From the NCBI GenBank assembly GCA_045652835.1, contig JAZOLE010000053.1:1-20074 (forward strand): 20,074 nt of DNA. The letters are read 5' to 3'. Every line of letters begins with the position of its first letter. The first letter of the stretch is position 1. Shown piece after piece: positions 13,475 to 20,074 of the stretch. Below the pieces are notes generated by a model. That model saw only the letters and a list, made by a program, of their open reading frames with translations. It was not told where the DNA came from and did not search any database. The DNA is from SVQP01 sp045652835. GTDB lineage: Bacteria > Bacillota > Clostridia > Oscillospirales > CAG-272. A program made the position numbers and the translations under genes.

Positions 13475-13744
13475 ATGCTCAAGGGTGCGCAAAAGAGAAT
13501 GTACGTGGTCAAATTGGGGCAGGAGTCACCGTTCGAGGAGGCATATTTTGTGCTCAAGCGGGAGAGCGATGCAGTACCCGGCAAGGACATGGTCAGCGAG
13601 GCGGCACGCATTATCCGCCAAAGTGCGGGGCAGGAACAGGGTACAGCCCCTGCCAATAAGCGCGCATGGCAAATCGCGCTCGGCTTTGCTTGCGGCTTTA
13701 TTACGGGCGGCGGGATCGCTGTCGCAATCTGCCTGCTATTGTAA
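13475..13744 (+). CDS. Small single-pass membrane protein
   Basis: An 89-residue protein. Residues 1-60 are soluble and charged (SPFEEAYFVLKRES, then SEAARIIRQ); residues 65-89 form one C-terminal transmembrane helix ending in Leu-Leu-Leu, a tail-anchored layout. GGAGG is 5 nt before the ATG. Similar short proteins of unknown function occur in other Clostridia, by my recollection. It precedes the RNase J gene, which has its own promoter. Confidence 0.85.
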   Translation: MLKGAQKRMYVVKLGQESPFEEAYFVLKRESDAVPGKDMVSEAARIIRQSAGQEQGTAPANKRAWQIALGFACGFITGGGIAVAICLLL

Positions 13745-13759
13745 GGTTTTGCGTACCTG

Positions 13760-13788
13760 TTGACAAATCGGGCAAGGTGTGCTATAAT
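13760..13788 (+). promoter_or_regulatory. Consensus sigma-A promoter of RNase J
   Basis: TTGACA (13760-13765), 17-bp spacer, TATAAT (13783-13788), an exact consensus. Transcription should start near 13795, leaving an unusually long leader of about 157 nt. The leader contains a hairpin GAAATGA/TCATTTC (13813-13819/13827-13833) and an unused SD-like AAAGGAG near 13920. Confidence 0.92.
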
Positions 13789-13951
13789 CAATATAACTAT
13801 TGTGACCGTTTTGAAATGATTCCACTTCATTTCTGCAAATACAAATTGAATTTTGGCTCTGTTGACCGATCGGGGGACGTGATACCGATTGGGGTAGGGC
13901 TTGATTTTTGTGCGTCAAGAAAGGAGATCCGCGCGCACACGGAGAAGTTAT

Positions 13952-16072
13952 ATGGCAAAACAAACTGGCAGAAACGGCGGGAGCGCACCCGCAAAGCAAT
14001 CGTCAAGAAAAAAGAGCGAGAGCAGAAAAAGCGTAAATGAAAAGATTATCAATGCGGCTTTGGAGGAGATCTACGCAAGCGTAGAGGCGGAGCAGAAAAA
14101 ATCGCCCGCACCCAAAGCACCCAAGCAAAAGAGCAAGGAGCAGGGCAAGGCTGCAGAGCCCGAGCAAGCAGCGCCCAAAAAGCAGACCCGCAAATCTGCG
14201 GCAAAGCCCGAAAAGGAGGCAAAGGAGGCGAAGCCGGCAAAAGAGGCAAAGCCGACCAAGCAGCCCGAGCAGCCTGCAGAAATCTCACCCAAGCCCGAAA
14301 AGCCGGTAAGCGAGCGCAAAACGCACGTGCGCACAGGCAGACGCAAGTCCGAAAGGGCAGCCGAGAGCGCAAAAAAGGCGCAGGCAGAGGTGCAGATCAA
14401 GCATGACCCCGACGCGCGCTTGCGCGTGATTCCGCTGGGAGGACTCAACGAGGTTGGTAAGAATATGACCTTGTTTGAGTGCGGTGACGAGATTCTGATC
14501 GTGGACTGCGGCATCGGATTCCCCGACGAGGATATGCCCGGTATCGATCTGGTCATTCCCGATATGTCTTATCTGGAAACCAATCGCGACAAGATCAAGG
14601 GCATCGTGCTGACGCACGGACATGAGGACCACATTGGCGCAGTACCCTACTTTTTGCGTACCTTCAACGTACCTGTCTGGGGCACCAAGCTCTCTCTGGG
14701 TATCTTGAAGAACAAGCTTGAAGAGTTCAAGCTGCCTTGGCAAGCCGACCTGCGCTGTGTACAGGCAGGGGACAGCATTGCCGTAGGCAAGAGCTTTGGC
14801 GTGGAGTTTATCCGCGTAAACCACTCGATCGCAGACGCTTGCGCGCTTGCTATCAGCACGCCCGTGGGCTTGGTGGTGCATTCGGGTGACTTTAAGCTGG
14901 ACCTGACCCCCATTGAGGGTGAGGTCATGAACCTGACCCGCCTTGGTGAGCTGGGCAAGCAGGGCGTAAAGCTGCTGATGTGCGAGTCCACCAACGCAGA
15001 GCGTCCCGGCTATACCCCCTCTGAGAAAAAGGTGGGTGAGTCGCTGGAGTATATTTTCTCGGTCAACCAGAACAAGAGAATCATCATAGCCACCTTCTCG
15101 TCCAACGTGCACCGCGTGCAGCAGATCATTGATACCAGCGTGCGACACGGCAGAAAGGTTGCCATTACGGGTCGCAGCATGCTCAATATCGTCAGCGCGG
15201 CAAGAGAGCTGGGATATATGCACGTACCGGACGGTGTGATCGTGGAGCTTACCGATATCAAGCGTTACAAGCCCGAGCAGCTGACCTTGGTTACCACGGG
15301 CAGCCAGGGCGAGCCTATGTCCGCGCTTTACCGCATGGCGTTCGGTGAGCACAATCAGGTCACGCTCGGACCTTCCGACCTTGTGGTACTTTCCGCAAGC
15401 GCCATCCCGGGTAACGAGAGCCTGATCAACCGCATTGTCAACGAGATCTCCAAGATGGGCGTCAAGGTGCTGCACGACTCGGTGGTCGAGGTGCACGTTT
15501 CGGGACACGCCTGCCAGGAGGAGATCAAGCTGATGCAGGCATTGACCAAGCCTACCTACTATATGCCCATTCACGGTGAATATAAGCACATGGCTGCCAA
15601 CGGTGAGCTTGCAAGAAGCATGGGCATGGCTGCCGACCATATCTTTATCTCGGATATCGGCAAGGTGCTGGAGCTTTCCGAGGATGGCGCCAAGTTTACG
15701 GGCACTGTGCCCTCGGGCAAGGTGCTGGTGGACGGCTCGGGCGTGGGCGACGTGGGCAATATCGTGCTGCGTGACCGCAAGCATTTGTCACAGGACGGCT
15801 TGATTGTGGTGGTTGCCACGGTGGATATGCATGCAAGATACGTGCTGTCGGGTCCGGATATCGTCTCGCGCGGATTTGTGTACGTGCGTGAGTCCGAGGA
15901 TCTGATGGAGCAGATGCGCTCGGTTGCGGCACAGGCAATGGATAAGAGCCTTTCGGGCAGGGATGCGGATTTCTATGCCATCAAGAATCGCGTTAAGGAC
16001 GATCTTGGTAAGTTTATCTATCAGCAGACCAAGCGCAGACCCATGATTCTGCCCGTGATCATGCACGTTTGA
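13952..16072 (+). CDS. Ribonuclease J with long charged N-terminal extension
   Basis: A 706-residue protein. From about residue 154 (DARLRVIPLGGLNEVGKN) it is a full RNase J: MBL motif THGHEDH at 221-227, beta-CASP motifs such as ATFSSNVHRVQ and VTTGSQGEP, VSGHA, then the C-terminal domain ending MILPVIMHV. RNase J is an exo- and endoribonuclease acting 5' to 3' in mRNA decay and rRNA maturation in bacteria lacking RNase E. Residues 1-153 are an unusual Lys/Glu/Ala/Pro-rich tail (repeats such as KEAKPAKEAKP), likely disordered; typical RNase J is about 555 residues. The ATG at 13952 has GGAG 7 nt upstream. Confidence 0.95.
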   Translation: MAKQTGRNGGSAPAKQSSRKKSESRKSVNEKIINAALEEIYASVEAEQKKSPAPKAPKQKSKEQGKAAEPEQAAPKKQTRKSAAKPEKEAKEAKPAKEAKPTKQPEQPAEISPKPEKPVSERKTHVRTGRRKSERAAESAKKAQAEVQIKHDPDARLRVIPLGGLNEVGKNMTLFECGDEILIVDCGIGFPDEDMPGIDLVIPDMSYLETNRDKIKGIVLTHGHEDHIGAVPYFLRTFNVPVWGTKLSLGILKNKLEEFKLPWQADLRCVQAGDSIAVGKSFGVEFIRVNHSIADACALAISTPVGLVVHSGDFKLDLTPIEGEVMNLTRLGELGKQGVKLLMCESTNAERPGYTPSEKKVGESLEYIFSVNQNKRIIIATFSSNVHRVQQIIDTSVRHGRKVAITGRSMLNIVSAARELGYMHVPDGVIVELTDIKRYKPEQLTLVTTGSQGEPMSALYRMAFGEHNQVTLGPSDLVVLSASAIPGNESLINRIVNEISKMGVKVLHDSVVEVHVSGHACQEEIKLMQALTKPTYYMPIHGEYKHMAANGELARSMGMAADHIFISDIGKVLELSEDGAKFTGTVPSGKVLVDGSGVGDVGNIVLRDRKHLSQDGLIVVVATVDMHARYVLSGPDIVSRGFVYVRESEDLMEQMRSVAAQAMDKSLSGRDADFYAIKNRVKDDLGKFIYQQTKRRPMILPVIMHV

Positions 16073-16158
16073 TGGATGATTTGGCAGAAAAAGGCGAAAA
16101 ATACGAAAAATTAAGTATTTGTTTACAAATCGATTATATTTGAACATCATAATTGCGC

Positions 16159-16164
16159 TATAAT
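16159..16164 (+). promoter_or_regulatory. Probable -10 box for the SurA/PrsA-like gene
   Basis: TATAAT at 16159-16164, with no convincing -35 box 16-18 bp upstream. The predicted leader (from about 16171) includes the hairpin TGGGAGC-GTCT-GCTCCCA (16183-16200), then the site AGAGGTGA at 16228-16235. No clear terminator for RNase J was found between 16073 and 16158, though an A/T-rich palindrome ATTTG/CAAAT sits at 16117-16130. Confidence 0.45.
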
Positions 16165-16182
16165 ATTGCGTGACTGTTTGGA

Positions 16183-16200
16183 TGGGAGCGTCTGCTCCCA
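16183..16200 (+). other. Leader hairpin
   Basis: Perfect 7-bp stem TGGGAGC/GCTCCCA with loop GTCT, between the -10 box and the ribosome binding site. It has no T-run, so it is not a terminator; it may stabilise the mRNA 5' end. Confidence 0.5.
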
Positions 16201-16243
16201 CCTGTAACATAATCAAAAATACAACATAGAGGTGAACCCTGAC

Positions 16244-18226
16244 ATGGGAAAAGGAAACAGAAGCAGAATTGAAAGAGCTATGAACGAGTCTGCAATCGTA
16301 GGCAAAAACGTTCAGGCGAAAAAGACTACTAAGGTATCCGGTGCGGGTATCTTTGTAACCGTTGCTGCAGTTTTGGTCGTAGTTGCATTGCTGATCGGTG
16401 CGATTGGCGTGCTCAATGACGGCGGATGGTTTGCACGCACGAAGACTGTGGTTAAGGAAGGTAACTTCAAGGTCGACGGTACCATGATGAACTACTTCTA
16501 TACGACGCAGTTCAACAATTACTATCAAACTTATTATCAGATGTACTCTCAGCTCGCATCCTCCGGTCTGGACGTAAGCTCTTACGTTTACAAGGCTATG
16601 GGTATCAGCGATCCTAACAAGTCCCTCAAGGAACAGGATATGCCTACTGCAGAGGGTGCAGAAAAGATCACCGTGTTTGATTTCTACATGAACTTGGCTG
16701 AGGATTACGTTACCCGTATGCTGACCTACTGCAAGTTCGCAGCCGAGCAGGGCATTGCACTGACCGAAGAGGACTATGCGGACATCGATCACACCATCGA
16801 GGAGCTTAAGACCTCCTACAAGAGCCAGAAGGCTCTGTACGAGCAGTTCGGCATGGCTTACTACTCCTCCTTCTCCGCGTTCCTGGCTGATAACTACGGC
16901 ACGGGCGTTAAGGAAAGAGACGTACGTAACTGCCTGGAGCTGATCACTCTGGCTGCAAAGTTCGAGGAAAAGCTGACCGATGAGAAGAAGCAGGAGATCA
17001 TTGGCGATAAGACCAATGCTGCTGTTGAGGAATTCGTAAAGAATAACCCCGCCTCCTTCCTGATGGCTGACTACTATTCTTACAGCTTCTCTGTCAGCAA
17101 CAAGGGTAAGACCGATGCTGAGTTTGAGGCTGAAAAGGCAGATCTGCTGGAAAAGGCAAAGAAGCTTGCAGAGTGCACCGATAAGGAAACCTACAAGGCA
17201 TCCGTTCTGGCTCTGCTGGAAGAGGCTAAGCTCAAGGAATACCGCGATAAGAACTGGAACACCTTCCTGAAGGAAAACGGTAACGATGAGGACAAGACTG
17301 AAGAGGCTATCAAGAAGAGCTTCTACGAAAAGCAGTGGACTGACGCACTGAAGGACGTTGCATTTGATGCAACTCTGACTGAGGGCTTCAAGCACCCCAC
17401 TGATCCTACTAAGCTCAGCAAGTGGATCTTCGGCTTTGATGCAGGCGAGCACAACAGTGATTGCAAGCACGAGGGCGAGCACGAGAAGAGCAATGATCCC
17501 GCAAAGAAGGGTGATTTGACCTACATCGAGGATGAAACCGAGAAGGAAGAAACCGTAAAGAAGGAAGAGGCAACCACCGGCGCTGCTACTACCGGTACCA
17601 CCGCTGAGGAAACCACTACCGATGCTGCTGCTCCCGCAGCAGAGACCACCAAGGAAGAAACTACCACCAAGGCTCCTTCCACCTCCACTTCCAACAAGGT
17701 AACCGTAACCACCTACACCGTAACCGTTTACCTCCTGGAAAAGGAAACCTACCGTAACACCGAGATCACCAAGCACTTCGGCTACGTAATGTTCGCAAGC
17801 AAGGCTGATGCTGAGAAGTTCTACGCTGAGTTCCAGAAGGGCGAGATGAATAAGGACTCCCTGGTTGAGCTGGTTGAGAAGATGCACGAAGAGGTTAAGC
17901 CCTACGCATATGACGGCGTAGAGGATTACCTGCCCGGCGATCTGGAAGACCAGCAGCTCACCGGCGCTGACAAGTGGCTGGAGACTGCAAAGCCCGGCGA
18001 TTGCTCCGGTGTAATTGAGGTCGTTCACTCCAAGCCTGCTTCCGGCACCACAAAGGAACTCAAGACCACTTACTATGCTGTACTGGTTTACGATCAGGAT
18101 GGCGACGAGGCATGGTACTGTGATGCTCTGGAAGGCGCAACCGGTGAGGCTGTTTCCGATTGGTTTGAGGAAAACGGTCTGGAGCTGACCTTCAACGAGA
18201 AGGCTTACAAATATATCAACGTCTGA
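16244..18226 (+). CDS. Membrane-anchored SurA/PrsA-like chaperone-type protein
   Basis: A 660-residue protein. A short cytoplasmic N-terminus and one transmembrane helix (about 32-57) place the rest outside the membrane. About residues 65-380 are helical, in the style of SurA/PrsA N- and C-lobes (DGTMMNYFYTTQF, LTEEDYADIDHTIEELK). A low-complexity Thr/Glu/Ala linker follows (about 430-485). The last part (HFGYVMFASKADAEKFYAEF, LETAKPGDCSGVIEV) resembles a degenerate PpiC/parvulin domain. Its role is probably folding of secreted proteins, but this is inference from the layout and weak motif likeness. The ATG at 16244 has AGAGGTGA upstream. Codon use is visibly more biased than in its neighbours (CTG, AAG, GTT, GCT), suggesting high expression. 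Confidence 0.72.
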   Translation: MGKGNRSRIERAMNESAIVGKNVQAKKTTKVSGAGIFVTVAAVLVVVALLIGAIGVLNDGGWFARTKTVVKEGNFKVDGTMMNYFYTTQFNNYYQTYYQMYSQLASSGLDVSSYVYKAMGISDPNKSLKEQDMPTAEGAEKITVFDFYMNLAEDYVTRMLTYCKFAAEQGIALTEEDYADIDHTIEELKTSYKSQKALYEQFGMAYYSSFSAFLADNYGTGVKERDVRNCLELITLAAKFEEKLTDEKKQEIIGDKTNAAVEEFVKNNPASFLMADYYSYSFSVSNKGKTDAEFEAEKADLLEKAKKLAECTDKETYKASVLALLEEAKLKEYRDKNWNTFLKENGNDEDKTEEAIKKSFYEKQWTDALKDVAFDATLTEGFKHPTDPTKLSKWIFGFDAGEHNSDCKHEGEHEKSNDPAKKGDLTYIEDETEKEETVKKEEATTGAATTGTTAEETTTDAAAPAAETTKEETTTKAPSTSTSNKVTVTTYTVTVYLLEKETYRNTEITKHFGYVMFASKADAEKFYAEFQKGEMNKDSLVELVEKMHEEVKPYAYDGVEDYLPGDLEDQQLTGADKWLETAKPGDCSGVIEVVHSKPASGTTKELKTTYYAVLVYDQDGDEAWYCDALEGATGEAVSDWFEENGLELTFNEKAYKYINV

Positions 18227-18243
18227 TTGTAATTGAATACAGG

Positions 18244-18275
18244 CAAATTGGCATGGATACGTCCGTGCCATTTTG
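18244..18275 (+). terminator. Intrinsic terminator after the SurA/PrsA-like gene
   Basis: Stem TGGCATGGA/TCCGTGCCA (18249-18257/18262-18270) with one G-T pair and loop TACG, extended by CAAA/TTTG across one mismatch. TTTT starts directly at 18271. It lies about 20 nt after the stop. Confidence 0.8.
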
Positions 18276-18326
18276 TCCATTTGCGGCATATTATAAAAGG
18301 GAATTAGTTTTAAAAGAGGAAGCGTT

Positions 18327-19004
18327 ATGATTATCAATCCAAAAGAAACCACAGTAGCCTACCGATGCCCTGCGTGCGGCGCGGGTGTTATGAGTGCGGT
18401 AGGAATATTTGCGCTCAGCGCGGAAATGATCAAGCTCAAATGCACGTGCGGACAGAGCGAGATGAAGATCGTGTATAACAACGAAGGGCAGATCAGACTC
18501 AGCGTGCCATGCATGTTTTGTCCCTCTCCCCATAGCTTTTTGGTTAACAAAAACGTGTTCTTCGGCAAGGATCTGTTTTCCTTGCAGTGCCCGTATTCGG
18601 ACGTTAATATTGCCTGCATCGGTGAGACCAATCAGGTCAAGGCAGAGCTGGCAAGAACTGAGCTGGAGCTCTTGGACCTGTTGGCGGAAAACGGCATTGA
18701 CGATCTGAGCGCTTTGCAGAGTGACGAGGAGCAGACGCTGACCGACCCGCAGATCTTTGACATCATCATGTTTGTCATCAACGATCTGGATGCCGAGGGA
18801 AAGATCTACTGTAAGTGTCCGCCCAAAGCCCCCCTGCCGGACGGCGTGCTGCCCGACGAGGAGGAGGGAAGATACGAGGCACAGGTGCTGGACGGTGGCA
18901 TTTTGGTCACCTGCCGCGACTGCGGTGCTTCGCGCGTGATCCCCACCGATTCGCTGCTTGGCGCACACGCGTTTTTGAACTGCGACAGCTTGAAGCTGGA
19001 ATGA
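18327..19004 (+). CDS. Hypothetical multi-CxxC (zinc-ribbon-like) protein
   Basis: A 225-residue protein of unknown function. Cys motifs recur: CPAC (14-17), CTC (39-41), CMFC (62-65), single Cys at 88 and 97, then CKC near 160 and CRDC near 200, each close to beta-rich segments. This suggests two or three zinc ribbons around a helical middle (NQVKAELARTELELLDLLAE). There is no signal peptide or membrane helix. AGAGGA precedes the ATG. It follows the terminator of the SurA/PrsA-like gene, so it has its own promoter, possibly the A/T-rich TATTATAAAA near 18289-18298, though I see no good -35. Confidence 0.82.
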   Translation: MIINPKETTVAYRCPACGAGVMSAVGIFALSAEMIKLKCTCGQSEMKIVYNNEGQIRLSVPCMFCPSPHSFLVNKNVFFGKDLFSLQCPYSDVNIACIGETNQVKAELARTELELLDLLAENGIDDLSALQSDEEQTLTDPQIFDIIMFVINDLDAEGKIYCKCPPKAPLPDGVLPDEEEGRYEAQVLDGGILVTCRDCGASRVIPTDSLLGAHAFLNCDSLKLE

Positions 19005-19080
19005 GTAAATTGAGAGAAGCATCAAGAGCGCAGAGTGCAGAGTGATAAAAAATAAGATATTATCAGAAAAGCCGCTCGTT

Positions 19081-19257
19081 TGCGAGACTTCCCATAAGGA
19101 AGTCTCGCAGTTTTATTCGCCTTTGGCGAGTGATATTGCTCGCAGTGATATTCGCTACGCGAGTTTTTGGGGGCGAATAAAATTACACTGAAGCCATAAG
19201 GCTTCAATACCACTATCGCGAAACGATAATATCACTTCGATGAAGTCGGAATATCAC
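19081..19257. repeat. Palindrome array with GTGATATT/AATATCAC spacers
   Basis: A series of perfect hairpins: TGCGAGACTTCC/GGAAGTCTCGCA (19081-19092/19098-19109, 12 bp), TCGCC-TTT-GGCGA (19117-19129), TCGC-TAC-GCGA (19152-19162), TGAAGCC-ATAA-GGCTTCA (19189-19206), TATCG/CGATA (19214-19228), and ACTTC-GAT-GAAGT (19234-19246). An 11-bp inverted repeat TTTTATTCGCC/GGCGAATAAAA (19111-19121/19172-19182) encloses the middle. Spacers read GTGATATT on the left and AATATCAC on the right. The first hairpin, with TTTTA after it, may also end transcription of the gene that stops at 19004. Confidence 0.75.
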
Positions 19258-19259
19258 TC

Positions 19260-19288
19260 TTGTTTTCTCTGCCGATTTATGTTATAAT
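19260..19288 (+). promoter_or_regulatory. Sigma-A promoter with extended -10, nucleotidyltransferase gene
   Basis: TTGTTT (19260-19265), 17-bp spacer, TATAAT (19283-19288), preceded by TG at 19280-19281 (extended -10). Transcription would start near 19295, leaving a leader of about 190 nt. Confidence 0.75.
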
Positions 19289-19302
19289 GAGATTGCAACG
19301 TA

Positions 19303-19410
19303 GGCGAGGGCTTGCTCCCGCCGTAACATAAGATTTAAGTTAACAAGGCGGCGGGAGTAACCCCCCACCCTACAAAGGGGTATGGGCTTTGCCCTATGCC
19401 CACGGGGCTT
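19303..19410 (+). promoter_or_regulatory. Structured leader with alternative hairpins
   Basis: CTCCCGCC at 19315-19322 can pair upstream with GGCGAGGG (19303-19310, one mismatch) or, as CTCCCGCCG (19315-19323), downstream with CGGCGGGAG (19349-19357, perfect 9 bp). The two folds exclude each other. Further GC-rich segments follow (CCCC/GGGG around 19361-19380, GGGC-TTT-GCCC in 19384-19394). No T-run follows any of them. It could be a regulated leader or another intergenic repeat. Confidence 0.4.
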
Positions 19411-19486
19411 GCAACGCTGTAATACAAAGGCGAAACTGGCGCGATAAAAACAGAATGATAAATAAGAATTTGACGGGGTGATTAAG

Positions 19487-20074
19487 ATGATAGATATCAC
19501 TGCTTGGATGAATGAATTTTTGCAAAAGTTAAATCATGAATTTGAAAACCGTGTGTGGTTTGTCGGATTGCAAGGGAGCTACGGTCGCGGTGAAGCCCGT
19601 GACACGAGCGATATTGATATTGTCGTAATACTTGACAAGTTATCCGCATCAGATATTCAAGAATACAACACAATGTTAGATACCATTCCTCACAGAGAAC
19701 TGATTTGCGGCTTTGTTTCGGGTAAGGATGAGCTTTTGAATTGGGAGCCTTCCGACCTTTTTCAGTTTTATTATGACACAACACCTATAAAAGGGAGTCT
19801 TGATGAATTGCTTGCGGTAATTGATGAAACTGCTGTGATGAGAGGCATCAAAATCGGGGCTTGCAATATCTATCACGGATGTGTTCATAATATGTTACAC
19901 GAGAAAAGCGAGGCTATTTTGCGAGGACTATATAAATCCGCATCTTTTGTTGTGCAGGCAATTGCTTTTCAGCAGACGGGAAAATACATTAAGTATCAAA
20001 AAGAATTGTTATTGGTTGCCTCTCCCGATGAACAGGATATCATTCATATCTTTTTGAAATTGAAAAAAGGTGAA
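19487..20074 (+). CDS. Nucleotidyltransferase-domain protein (3' end outside window)
   Basis: 196 codons from the ATG at 19487, open to the window edge, so partial. Residues about 23-48 carry the polymerase-beta-type nucleotidyltransferase motif GLQGSYGRGEARDTSDIDIV, with GS and the two metal-binding Asp residues of DID. The helical part that follows (NIYHGCVHNMLHEKSE) matches a Clostridial stand-alone nucleotidyltransferase family I recall, usually about 250-260 residues. Members resemble aminoglycoside nucleotidyltransferases, but the substrate is unknown. GGGGTG is 6 nt upstream. Base composition is clearly more A/T-rich than the rest of the window (codons such as TTA, AAT, GAT, TTT), suggesting transfer or a different history. 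Confidence 0.88.
   Translation, partial: MIDITAWMNEFLQKLNHEFENRVWFVGLQGSYGRGEARDTSDIDIVVILDKLSASDIQEYNTMLDTIPHRELICGFVSGKDELLNWEPSDLFQFYYDTTPIKGSLDELLAVIDETAVMRGIKIGACNIYHGCVHNMLHEKSEAILRGLYKSASFVVQAIAFQQTGKYIKYQKELLLVASPDEQDIIHIFLKLKKGE

Noticed and set aside
15788..18352. 854-codon minus-strand open frame opposite the SurA/PrsA-like gene
   Set aside because: It is produced by the strong codon bias of the plus-strand gene; Ser/Gly/Leu-rich low complexity, no start signals.
1..20074. tRNA, rRNA or known riboswitch
   Set aside because: No cloverleaf or conserved riboswitch core was recognised by eye; a covariance-model scan would be needed to exclude weak ones.

Overview
The window looks like a chromosomal segment from a Gram-positive anaerobe of the class Clostridia, probably a gut Oscillospirales-type organism. 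Supporting signs are strong AGGAGG-type ribosome binding sites, near-perfect sigma-A promoters (TTGACA, 17 bp, TATAAT), RNase J, a YycJ/RlmH pair, an AbrB-type regulator with a C-terminal zinc motif, an ECF sigma factor next to a beta-propeller membrane protein, and an oxygen-sensitive radical-SAM sulfatase maturase. The genus assignment is inference.

Layout. (1) 1-367 is a palindrome-rich non-coding stretch ending in a sigma-A promoter. (2) 368-3814 (+) is a compact operon: anaerobic sulfatase maturase, a cytoplasmic Cys-type sulfatase overlapping it by 4 bp, and an unrecognised 331-residue protein; a bidirectional terminator closes it. (3) 3860-5592 (-) holds a leucine-rich-repeat lipoprotein and a TraX-family membrane protein, each with its own promoter. 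(4) 5728-6525 (+) is an SGNH/GDSL esterase-like protein. (5) 6760-9245 (-) is an ECF sigma factor followed with a 4-bp overlap by a membrane-anchored beta-propeller protein, behind a possible autoregulated ECF promoter. (6) 9869-13199 (-) is a probable operon read as AbrB-like regulator, galactokinase-family GHMP kinase, small membrane protein, YycJ-like metallo-hydrolase, RlmH. (7) 13475-18226 (+) carries a small membrane protein, RNase J with a long charged N-terminal extension, and a large SurA/PrsA-like membrane-anchored protein. (8) 18327-19004 (+) is a multi-Cys hypothetical protein. (9) 19005-19486 is a palindrome array plus a structured leader, ahead of a nucleotidyltransferase gene cut off by the window end.

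The most interesting signal is non-coding. Three copies of one intergenic element (6528-6698 +, 9360-9590 +, 9645-9860 -) share an ordered set of hairpins. The stem sequences differ between copies, yet the pairing is kept through compensatory changes, while loops such as CGCA and TTCA and short boxes such as TGAAAAGTTTT are largely conserved. Two copies sit tail to tail between rlmH and the sigma gene. This argues for selection on structure, as in a mobile repeat or a structured RNA. A competing reading is that all three copies encode similar short peptides in the same register. Separate palindrome arrays with different loops lie at both ends of the window.
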